Made by a program: the position numbers and the translations under genes. The notes below the pieces were generated by a model. The model had not been told where the DNA came from and searched no databases. It was given only the letters and a program-made list of their open reading frames with translations. Below, piece by piece: positions 7,113-14,105 of a stretch of DNA of 30,962 nt. Source of the DNA: Onstottus_B sp049273855 (GTDB lineage: Bacteria > Acidobacteriota > Blastocatellia > UBA7656); NCBI GenBank assembly GCA_049273855.1, contig JBASRN010000260.1, positions 1-30,962 on the forward strand. Direction: 5' to 3'. Each line of letters begins with the position of its first letter. The first letter of the stretch is position 1.

Positions 7113-8597
7113 ATGAAAAAGACCATCGCCGCTGGCATCGTTGTCGCTATCGTGTTAGCAGCCTTCCCCGAAGCACCCCTCGCGCAGACTGAAGACCCGT
7201 TCCAGCTTCAGCCCCTGATCCAACAGGTGATGAAGGAGCTAGAAGTTCCAGGCTTTGCCATTGCCGTAGTTCGCGATCAGAAGATCATCTACGGCGAGGG
7301 CTTCGGCGTGAAGAACCTCGACCGTAAGAACGAGAAGATCACGCCTCAGTCGCTGTTTCACATGGCCTCGATCACCAAGCCGTTCGTTGGCACTTCGGTT
7401 ATGCAGCTTGTAGAACAGGGCAAGGTCGACCTCGACTCGCCCGTGGTCAAATACCTTCCCTACTTCCGATTGAAGGACGAGCGGTACAAGACGATCACCG
7501 TCCGGCAGATGCTCGGCCACATCTCTGGAATGCCTGACGTGCAAGACTACGAATGGGACAAGCCCGTGTACGATGACGGCGCCCTCGAACGCTATGTGCG
7601 AACTCTGACCGATAAGTCGTTAATCGCCGAGCCGGGGACGAAGTTCGCGTACAGCAACATGGCCTTTGAGGTACTCGGCGATCTGATTGCAAAAGTCTCC
7701 GGCGAGACATTCGAAGGCTACGTGCAGAAGCACATTCTAGAACCGCTTAAGATGACCAACAGCACGTTGTTGGTCAAACAAGCCAACCCGAAACTTCTGA
7801 CAAGCCCGCACGTGTTGAACGCATCGTTCGAACCATCGGTGAGCAAAGTGTTCCCATACAACCGGATGCACTCGCCAAGCTCGACTCTCTACTCCAATGT
7901 GGTGGATATGAGTCGATGGGCGATGGCGAACATGAACCGGGGAGAGCTTGATGGGAAACGGATCTTGAAGGCTTCGACTTATGAGGTGATGTGGAAGCCG
8001 GCGGGCGAGCAGTTCACCCGGGCCGGCGTTAGTTGGTTCCTGGGAGAGCATCGCGGTCATCGGACCGTCGGACACTCAGGCGGCGACACCGGCTTCGTGA
8101 GCAATCTGCTGATGATCCCGGATCGGAAAATCGCGGTGGTGATGATGAGCAACTTCGACGGCGGCGCATCTCTCGGGCAAGTGACGGCCGCCGCGCTCGA
8201 CGTAGCCCTCGGGTTGAAGCCCGCGCCGCTTGTTATCAAGCTGCCAATCGCAAAGGTCCTTGCGCGAGCGATAGCCACGAACGGAATAGACTCAGCAGTT
8301 ACCCAGTATCGAGACTTAAAGAAGAACCAGCCTCAGGCGTACGACTTCTCCGAGCCGCAGTTGAACACATTGGGCTACCGGCTCATGCAACAGGGCAAGC
8401 TCAAAGAGGCGATCAGCGTGTTTGTGTTGAACGTCGAAGCTTACCCGCAATCCGGCAACGTGTACGACAGCCTTGGCGAAGCCTACATGGTGAACGGCGA
8501 CAAGGCTCTTGCGATCGAGAACTACGAGAAGTCGTTGAAGCTTGACCCGGGAAACGCGAATGCGGTTGAGATGTTGAAGAAGTTCAGAAGGCAGTAG
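7113..8597 (+). CDS. Exported serine beta-lactamase-like hydrolase with C-terminal TPRs
   Basis: This 494-aa protein has a Sec signal peptide (residues 1-25, MKKT.. ending PLAQ) and is predicted to act outside the cytoplasmic membrane. The beta-lactamase/class C PBP domain shows all three motifs: S86-I-T-K89 (nucleophile and general base), Y180-S-N and H321-S-G-G. Residues from about 415 onward carry tetratricopeptide repeats (YRLMQQGKLKEAISVF, YDSLGEAYMVNGDKALAIENYEKSLKLDPGN). Such serine hydrolases act on D-Ala peptides, D-amino-acid esters or other esters; the substrate cannot be told from sequence. GGAGG stands 8 nt before the ATG. It stands alone after a REP-like cluster. True antibiotic hydrolysis is unlikely to be its role, given the fusion and the HSGG motif typical of esterase/peptidase members. 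Confidence 0.9.
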   Translation: MKKTIAAGIVVAIVLAAFPEAPLAQTEDPFQLQPLIQQVMKELEVPGFAIAVVRDQKIIYGEGFGVKNLDRKNEKITPQSLFHMASITKPFVGTSVMQLVEQGKVDLDSPVVKYLPYFRLKDERYKTITVRQMLGHISGMPDVQDYEWDKPVYDDGALERYVRTLTDKSLIAEPGTKFAYSNMAFEVLGDLIAKVSGETFEGYVQKHILEPLKMTNSTLLVKQANPKLLTSPHVLNASFEPSVSKVFPYNRMHSPSSTLYSNVVDMSRWAMANMNRGELDGKRILKASTYEVMWKPAGEQFTRAGVSWFLGEHRGHRTVGHSGGDTGFVSNLLMIPDRKIAVVMMSNFDGGASLGQVTAAALDVALGLKPAPLVIKLPIAKVLARAIATNGIDSAVTQYRDLKKNQPQAYDFSEPQLNTLGYRLMQQGKLKEAISVFVLNVEAYPQSGNVYDSLGEAYMVNGDKALAIENYEKSLKLDPGNANAVEMLKKFRRQ

Positions 8598-8741
8598 TCG
8601 CGTGCGGTTCGTTTGATAGAGACTCGACGATGCGCGAAGCTGGCTGGGATGTGCCATCCGAGCTAGAATCTGAATTGCTTCGGATTCCTCGGATAGGCTA
8701 GGCTTGATCTCGGTGTCGACGGACGTTTCGGAGGCTATAGT

Positions 8742-9047
8742 ATGAGCGGCAAGGTTCAGATTCAACTACCAAAAGAGCGAATCGCCGACTTTTGCCGACG
8801 ACACCACATCCGCAAGCTCTCGCTGTTCGGTTCAGTCTTGCGCGACGATTTTGGTTCGGATAGCGACGTCGACGTGCTTGTAGAGTTCGAGGTCGGGCAC
8901 GTGCCCGGTTTTGCGTTCTTCGGAATGGAAGAAGAGCTTTCGCAGGTTCTGGGCCGCAAGGTTGACCTCAACACGCCGAACTTCTTAAGCCGCCACTTCC
9001 GCGAGCAGGTCTTGCAACAGGCGGAGGTTCAGTATGTCGAGCAATGA
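8742..9047 (+). CDS. mntA: MntA-like minimal nucleotidyltransferase (antitoxin)
   Basis: This 101-aa protein carries the polymerase-beta nucleotidyltransferase signature G30-S followed by D42-V-D44, with a third acidic residue at D75 in KVDLNTP. It has the size of MntA antitoxins, which inactivate HepT ribonuclease toxins by adding AMP to the Tyr of the RX4HXY motif (known for the family). Its end overlaps the HepT start (9034) by 14 bp, the usual translational coupling of the pair. All catalytic residues are intact, although its partner is frameshifted here. Confidence 0.88.
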   Translation: MSGKVQIQLPKERIADFCRRHHIRKLSLFGSVLRDDFGSDSDVDVLVEFEVGHVPGFAFFGMEEELSQVLGRKVDLNTPNFLSRHFREQVLQQAEVQYVEQ

Positions 9048-9367
9048 AGACACGGTTCGCTTGAGTCACATGCTGGACGCAGCTCGGCAAGCGACTAAGT
9101 TCGCTGAAGGCCGCGTGCGATCTGGACAGCGACTTGATGTTTTCGCTGGCGATGGTGCGCCTGCTCGAAATCGTCGGTGAGGCCGCAAGACACACGTCGG
9201 AGGAATTCCGCCAAGGCACACCTCAGATACCTTGGAAGCAGATCGCCGGGACACGCGATCGGTTGATTCACGGATACTTTGATGTCGACTTGGATATCGT
9301 GTGGGCAATCGTCATAAACGATCTACCCAGCCTTATCGCTGAGCTTGAGAAGACAGTCTCGGTGTAG
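9034..9367 (+). pseudogene. hepT: HepT-like ribonuclease toxin, frameshifted
   Basis: From ATG 9034 the frame reads MSSNEDTVRLSHMLDAARQ..KFAEGRVR, the HepT (DUF86) N-terminus, and soon afterwards runs off family and stops near 9180. The rest of the family continues in the +1 frame from about 9119: DLDSDLMFSLAMVRLLEIV, GEAARHTSEEF, then RDRLIHGYF, which is the catalytic RX4HXY motif, and ends at 9367. Joined, the two parts give a normal HepT of about 111 aa. The break lies around 9112-9118 (CCGCGTGC) and equals one extra base or two missing bases. It may be a true loss-of-toxin mutation, a sequencing error, or a rare frameshift signal; no slippery heptamer is seen. The remaining fragment contains the active site but lacks a normal start. 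Confidence 0.82.
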
Positions 9368-9660
9368 ACAGTCGAGACGCGACCGGTGCATTCCGCGACA
9401 CTTCCCGGAATTCTTGTCTTTTTGACAAACCTTGATTTTAGAAGCTGCGCCCCTGCTTCCATACGGTATGAGCTGGGCAGCGATCCCCAATCAACCGCAT
9501 GAGTTGCGGAATCCATAATCCCACAACGAGTAACGTCAACGCAGTTGAAGGTTAGTCTTTTGTAAACCCGCAACGACCCGGATTGATCGTCGAGTTCCGT
9601 ATCTTCCCCAGATTCGACCTTCGCCTTACCGCCTAAGACGGAGCACTCAAATTCAGTCAT
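9268..9660 (-). CDS. Hypothetical small protein, Cys-containing
   Basis: No family is recognised. The ATG at 9660 (MTEFECSVLGGKAKVES) has a good SD (GAGGAGAGG, about 7 nt upstream), which favours it over the more upstream in-frame ATG at 9804. The first 85 residues look protein-like, with spaced Cys (FEC, FNC, TRC) and mixed polar strands. The last 30 or so residues are read antisense to the end of hepT, so the original stop may have been lost or the 3' part may not belong. The predicted length is 130 aa. Confidence 0.35.
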   Translation of the reverse strand: MTEFECSVLGGKAKVESGEDTELDDQSGSLRVYKRLTFNCVDVTRCGIMDSATHAVDWGSLPSSYRMEAGAQLLKSRFVKKTRIPGSVAECTGRVSTVYTETVFSSSAIRLGRSFMTIAHTISKSTSKYP

Positions 9661-10035
9661 TGAAGTCCTCTCCTCGGGGATGATCTGCCTGCAATCCTGT
9701 GTTCCGCGTGACTTCTCCTCATTGTCTCCCCAATCAAGAGTGAGTTTCATAGTTTTGGGCGGCTTCTCGCCTAGCTCAGGTCGCCAGACATAGAGTCCAT
9801 CCACGATAGGATTGCCATTGTAGCTATTTTGTTCTGAACTCCGGTAGAGACAATACCGTCGAACCTGCGTGTCTATTTCCAGCCAGAGATTAAATACCTT
9901 TTTGCATTGTCATCCCTCCACTGAGTCTTTCAGAGTCCAAAGGAGCTTTGGGGCGCTCCATTGGAGAAAGCAGGCACTAAGCAGAAATCTCGCTGAGGCA
10001 TCATTCACTCAACGGCGTCCGGAATGGAAATCCTC
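9661..10035. other. 375-bp gap without a supported gene
   Basis: It lies between the small minus-strand gene and the end of the ABC operon. An in-frame extension of the small gene up to ATG 9804 crosses part of it but lacks an SD. No terminator, tRNA or clear repeat was seen. Confidence 0.5.
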
Positions 10036-10899
10036 TCACTCCCCGCCGTACGTGATCTGCATCTTGCGAATTCGGTAGCTCGCGATCACAAGCACCACGG
10101 CGGTAAAAATCAAAAGTCCCGGGATAGACAAATAGGCGGGAGTCGGTTCGGCTACCAGAGCGAAAGGGCCTTCCGAGACCGGCACCGGAGCCAGCGAGTG
10201 AAGATAGTGGACGACGCTGATCTTCTTCAGCACAGGGGGCAGCAGAAAGTTAATAAACTCCCAGCCGTATGCGACCAACGCCGGGATCATCGGGTTGCGA
10301 AAGAACAGACCTATCACCAGGAACACCGCGCCGTAGCCGATACACGCCAGCCACGTGATCCCCAGATAAGCCAGAGCCTGGCCCTTGCCCGGCCCGTTCG
10401 TCAGGTATTCCATCCCCGCCGATCCGAGCCCCACGTAAAGAAACATCAACGACCCGGCCGTGGTGATTGTGAACAACACCAACGTGGCTACGACGCCGGA
10501 GAAGTACTTGCCGAACACCAGCACCTCGCGGCGAACGGGCGCAAGAAAATAATAATGGAGGCTGCGATCGACGACCTCGCCTCGAAACAGATTCATGAAA
10601 GTCCACGCGCAACCAAAGAAGACTATCGTCCGCAGGATCAGGCCTTCGTACAGATTCGCGAAGATTATGTTGGCTTCGCCGACGTTGTTGGGGTTGCTGG
10701 CGTGCGAGCCCAGCTCAACCGACAACGCAGCCATCAGGAGAATCGGAAACGCCGCAAGCAGGTAGAGCAGAATTGCACGCTTGCCGATGAAGTTCTTGCG
10801 CACCTCGAGAGAGAGGATCGCGCCGACCTGGCGAAGCCACAATGCGCGGCGGCCGAGGCTGGGCGCCTCAAAATTCAAGGCTTCAGTTGATGTGCTCAC
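10036..10899 (-). CDS. ABC-2 type transporter permease (fourth gene of operon)
   Basis: This 287-aa membrane protein has about six hydrophobic segments (for example IGKRAILLYLLAAFPILLM, IVFFGCAWTFMNLFRGEVV, LIFTAVVLVIASYRI). The phrase FRGEVVDRSLHYYFLAPVRREVLVFGKYF is the typical ABC-2 permease element in which the exporter is described by its rearranged domain. It starts at GTG 10899, which overlaps the upstream ATPase stop as GTGA, so it is translationally coupled. It presumably forms a complex with the ATPase at 10896-11849. The substrate is unknown. Confidence 0.85.
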   Translation of the reverse strand: MSTSTEALNFEAPSLGRRALWLRQVGAILSLEVRKNFIGKRAILLYLLAAFPILLMAALSVELGSHASNPNNVGEANIIFANLYEGLILRTIVFFGCAWTFMNLFRGEVVDRSLHYYFLAPVRREVLVFGKYFSGVVATLVLFTITTAGSLMFLYVGLGSAGMEYLTNGPGKGQALAYLGITWLACIGYGAVFLVIGLFFRNPMIPALVAYGWEFINFLLPPVLKKISVVHYLHSLAPVPVSEGPFALVAEPTPAYLSIPGLLIFTAVVLVIASYRIRKMQITYGGE

Positions 10900-11849
10900 G
10901 CTGCCTCCCCACTCGAGCCGATCAAATACTGATAGACCGCGTCCAGATTGTCATCGACCGGCGAAACCGATTCTACGTTCAAGTCGTCGTCCAGTACCAC
11001 GCGATTCAACAACAGGTAAAAAGCGTCGGCGTCGCGAGTCTTGATAAACAAGCCGTGACGATCCTTGTGAATACGAGCTTCGACAACCGAGTCCTGTTCG
11101 AAGACTCGCGCGGCAAGCATGGCCGGCCGGTCGCAGCGAATCAGAATCTGCATCGGGTGCTCTTCCATTTCGTCGCGCACGCCGTGAATGTCGCCTTCGG
11201 CGACGATATAGCCGTTGTTCAGAAGGATCACCCGGTCGCTCATCATATCCACTTCGTGAAGAATGTGGCTCGAGATGATCAGGTGAAGCCCTTCAGCCGC
11301 AAGCTGACGGAAGAGTCGAATTGTCTCGGATCGCGCCATCGGGTCAAGCCCATTCAGCGGCTCATCCAGTATCATCACCGAAGGACCGTGCGCGATCGCC
11401 TGCGCGAGCCGGATTCGCTGCCGCATACCCTTGCTGTATGCCGCCACTTTGCGATGCGCCGCTTCGATCAAATCGACACGATGAAGCGCGCGCCATGCCA
11501 TCTCCTGCGCTTGTTGCCTGGTGTATCCGTGAACCAGAAGATACGACCGGATAAACTCGAAGCCCGTCAGCCCAGCCGGAAAGGAATCGAATTGCGAGCA
11601 GTATCCGACCTTGCGAAAGAATACCTCGGGATGCTCGGCGCTTATGTCGAGAATCGTCAAGCGTCCTCGCGTCGGTTGGATTAACCCGGTCATCAGGTTC
11701 ATCAACGTAGTCTTGCCTGAGCCGTTCGGCCCTACCAGACTCGTGATCCCCGGCTCGATCGAAAGGTTGATTCGATTCACACCGAGTATCTCGCCGTAGA
11801 ACTTTGAGACGTCCTCGAAAACAATCAAATGACCTGCTGGCTTTTCCAT
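10896..11849 (-). CDS. ABC transporter ATPase (third gene of operon)
   Basis: The cytoplasmic ATPase is about 317 aa from ATG 11849 (MEKPAGHLIVFEDVSKFYG). That start is chosen because it overlaps the preceding permease stop as TGATG; the longer ORF to 11957 runs inside the permease gene. Walker A is GPNGSGKTT, the signature is YSKGMRQRIRLAQAI, and Walker B is VMILDEPLNGLDP with the H-loop in IISSHILHEVD. The C-terminal 80 residues are the accessory domain seen in ABC-2 exporter ATPases. It couples ATP hydrolysis to the adjacent permeases. Confidence 0.92.
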   Translation of the reverse strand: MEKPAGHLIVFEDVSKFYGEILGVNRINLSIEPGITSLVGPNGSGKTTLMNLMTGLIQPTRGRLTILDISAEHPEVFFRKVGYCSQFDSFPAGLTGFEFIRSYLLVHGYTRQQAQEMAWRALHRVDLIEAAHRKVAAYSKGMRQRIRLAQAIAHGPSVMILDEPLNGLDPMARSETIRLFRQLAAEGLHLIISSHILHEVDMMSDRVILLNNGYIVAEGDIHGVRDEMEEHPMQILIRCDRPAMLAARVFEQDSVVEARIHKDRHGLFIKTRDADAFYLLLNRVVLDDDLNVESVSPVDDNLDAVYQYLIGSSGEAA

Positions 11850-12727
11850 CAGCGCACCACCTCGTAGGCCCGCACCTTGCGCGTCAGCAGAAACAAACAT
11901 AGCGCGCAGAACAAACCGAGCGATATCCAGGCGGCGGGGGTCGGGAGCACCATCCACTCCGGCAGTTGCATCGAGTTGCGATTGCCGAACACACTGTCCT
12001 CGATCGTTTTCATAACGAAAGTCAGGTTAAAGAAACTTCCCCAACGGGTGCCCAGAACGCCATTAATCGTTATGCCCATGACGTTCGAGATGATGAACAA
12101 CCCGAACAGCCCGGCGCTTGCAGCCATTCGCCACTTCACCCACGCCGACATCGTAACCGACAACAACGAAAGCATGATGATCCACACCCAGCTCACCGCA
12201 AAAATCGACCCCGCAATCCAGTAGTTACTCGCAAACCAGCTTCCAGGTTCCAGGTACGCCGCAAATGCGAACAAGAGCAACCCGGGCACCCAGGTTATGG
12301 CGGAGATCAAAATCATCAGCACGCTCATTTTGCCTATGACGTATTCCGCGCGAGAGAACGGCCTGCACAGATACAGCGGCAACCCATTGTTGGCCAGATC
12401 GCGCGAGATCAACACCGGCCCGATCAACACCGTCAATAAGAACGAAAGCCAGGTTTGAATCCCAACAAAGACCTGAAAGAATCCTGCGTTGATTGAGAGT
12501 ACGTCCCGGACGTTAAGCTCAAGCACCGCCAGCGCGGCTGAGTTGTGGCGAAGATAGACCAGAATCGCCATCACCAGCGGGCAGACGAAGCACAGCGCAA
12601 AGAACCCCGTAAACAATTTCGACTTGAACACGTCGCGGTAGGCGTGGCGCGGGATGATCAGGAAGCGCGACCACTCCGGAGTCAGCGGGCCCGCGTACGG
12701 CTTATATGTGTGCTCATAGACTGCCAT
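11849..12727 (-). CDS. ABC-2 type transporter permease (second gene of operon)
   Basis: This 292-aa protein starts MAVYEHTYKPYAGPLT, a leader found in Acidobacteriota ABC-2 permeases, followed by about six membrane spans (LFTGFFALCFVCPLVMAIL, WLSFLLTVLIGPVLISRDLA, FGLFIISNVMGI, LGLFCALCLFLLT). The motif LISRDLANNGLPLYLCRPFSRAEYV is typical of ABC-2 permeases. It starts inside the 3' end of the upstream ATPase (14-bp overlap) and its stop overlaps the next ATPase start (TGATG). Confidence 0.86.
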   Translation of the reverse strand: MAVYEHTYKPYAGPLTPEWSRFLIIPRHAYRDVFKSKLFTGFFALCFVCPLVMAILVYLRHNSAALAVLELNVRDVLSINAGFFQVFVGIQTWLSFLLTVLIGPVLISRDLANNGLPLYLCRPFSRAEYVIGKMSVLMILISAITWVPGLLLFAFAAYLEPGSWFASNYWIAGSIFAVSWVWIIMLSLLSVTMSAWVKWRMAASAGLFGLFIISNVMGITINGVLGTRWGSFFNLTFVMKTIEDSVFGNRNSMQLPEWMVLPTPAAWISLGLFCALCLFLLTRKVRAYEVVR

Positions 12728-13721
12728 TGCCGTCCTCCATTGCTTTCAGGAAGATGTCTTCCAGCGAGTCGCGTTTGAAGTTCAACCGGCGAATCTGAAC
12801 CTGCTGCTCGGCCGCTATACGATACAGGTCTCGGATTTCGACGCCGTTCTGCAGAACGACCTTCAACCGGTGCTCGGTGGTCAGCGCGAACTCACAGCCG
12901 AGCGCGGCAATCGCCTGGGCGAAGATTTCGCGCGGGCCACGCATCTCGATCTCGAGGAACTTGCGATTCGCCCTTCGCTCCTCTTCGAGGTTGCAGTAGA
13001 CCGCGATGCGTCCCTGCTTCACTATCAATATCTCTTCGCAACACTCTTCGACGTCGCGCAACAGGTGAGACGACAGAAGGATGTTAGCCTGGCCGCTGTC
13101 TCGAATCTGGCGGATCAGTTCGAGCATTCGCTGTCGGGCCGGCGGGTCGAGCCCGTTGGTCGGCTCGTCCAGAAAAATCAATCGCGGGCCGTGCACGATC
13201 GCCTGAGCAAGTTTGGCAAGCTGTTTCATTCCAAGCGAGTATGTGCCAAGCTTGCGATACCGCGCTTCCCCCAATCCGACGTAGAACAGCGCTTCGTGAG
13301 CGCGCTCGAGCGCCGCGTCGGGCGGAAGTCCCGAGAGCTCGCCCATCAGCCGCACGAAATGAACGCAAGTCATGTTGGCGATGAACGAATCGCGTTCGGG
13401 CATGTAGCCGATGCGTCCGCGAATCTGTTTCGCGTCGGTTCTTATGTCGCGGCCGAAGATGTGAGCGGTCCCGGATGACGGCGGGTGAAACCCGAGCAGC
13501 GCATGAATCAGCGTGGTCTTGCCGGCGCCGTTTGGCCCCAGAAGCCCGATCGCGCGCCCGCGCAACTCGCATCGCAGATCTTTGAGTATTGGCCGCTTGC
13601 CAAACGTGACGCTTAGTCCATCGAGATCGATGATCGGCGCCGCCGGAACAAGCTCGGGGGTTTTCGGCAAAACCGCGACCGTCGCAACCGGCTCGGAAGT
13701 CTTTGCTAGAGGGTTTTCCAT
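12714..13721 (-). CDS. ABC transporter ATPase (first gene of operon)
   Basis: The ATPase is about 335 aa from ATG 13721 (MENPLAKTSEPVATVAVL), preceded by GAGG. The longer reading to 13859 lacks an SD and has atypical residues. Walker A is GPNGAGKTTLIHALLG, the Q-loop region is GYMPERDSF, the signature is YSLGMKQLAKLAQAI, and Walker B is LIFLDEPTNGLDP. A Pro-rich linker of about 35 residues precedes the domain. It is first in a four-gene run, ATPase-permease-ATPase-permease, in which every junction overlaps, so the four were probably made together as one or two export complexes. Confidence 0.92.
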   Translation of the reverse strand: MENPLAKTSEPVATVAVLPKTPELVPAAPIIDLDGLSVTFGKRPILKDLRCELRGRAIGLLGPNGAGKTTLIHALLGFHPPSSGTAHIFGRDIRTDAKQIRGRIGYMPERDSFIANMTCVHFVRLMGELSGLPPDAALERAHEALFYVGLGEARYRKLGTYSLGMKQLAKLAQAIVHGPRLIFLDEPTNGLDPPARQRMLELIRQIRDSGQANILLSSHLLRDVEECCEEILIVKQGRIAVYCNLEEERRANRKFLEIEMRGPREIFAQAIAALGCEFALTTEHRLKVVLQNGVEIRDLYRIAAEQQVQIRRLNFKRDSLEDIFLKAMEDGNGSL

Positions 13722-14105
13722 CACTTGCCTCGTGCGACCTGTATCGGCGTCCCTACGTGGGGGCGCTTCCTGTTGCGCGAACGCTCGCAATTTACGGGCG
13801 CCCTCCGAGGAACGCCCGTACAAGGTACTTGACCTTGTTGCCGCGGATATTCTTGCCACCCAGGTTGTGGAAGATCAAGGCAGAGTGAGGACTAAATCGT
13901 GCGCCGCGTCCTGTCAACAAATCCTCCGGAGCGGATGGACGAGAGCTTGATGAGAATGGCCAACCTCAAACTCCGTCCTCCGCGTCTTGCCGTCGTCTTT
14001 CAAACCGTGAACTCCGCTCTGCGTGTAAGCCCACAAACATTACGCCAGCCGGTTGAGTCCAGTTCCAACCGGCTGGCGTCTTTTTCAATCGTGCGTGAAA
14101 CCGGT
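13722..14105. other. 384-bp region upstream of the ABC operon
   Basis: It lies between the ABC operon start and the end of the FecR-like gene, both on the minus strand. It holds a small hairpin (ACGGGCG 13794-13800 with CGCCCGT 13813-13819) in what should be the operon's 5' leader, and the strong stem-loop at 14042-14085. No gene is supported, although several long shadow frames cross it. No clear -35/-10 pair for the operon was found. Confidence 0.5.
14042..14085 (+). terminator. Strong stem-loop with U-tract
   Basis: ACGCCAGCCGGTTG (14042-14055) and CAACCGGCTGGCGT (14066-14079) form a perfect 14-bp stem with a 10-nt loop, followed by CTTTTT on the plus strand. This is a textbook Rho-independent terminator, but the flanking genes are both on the minus strand. 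On that strand the stem lies 21 bp after the FecR-like stop and is followed only by AATGTTTG. It may serve the minus-strand gene imperfectly, or end an unannotated plus-strand RNA. Confidence 0.75.

Noticed and set aside
10024..12778. Long plus-strand frames over the ABC operon
   Set aside because: They are antisense to four well-recognised overlapping genes.
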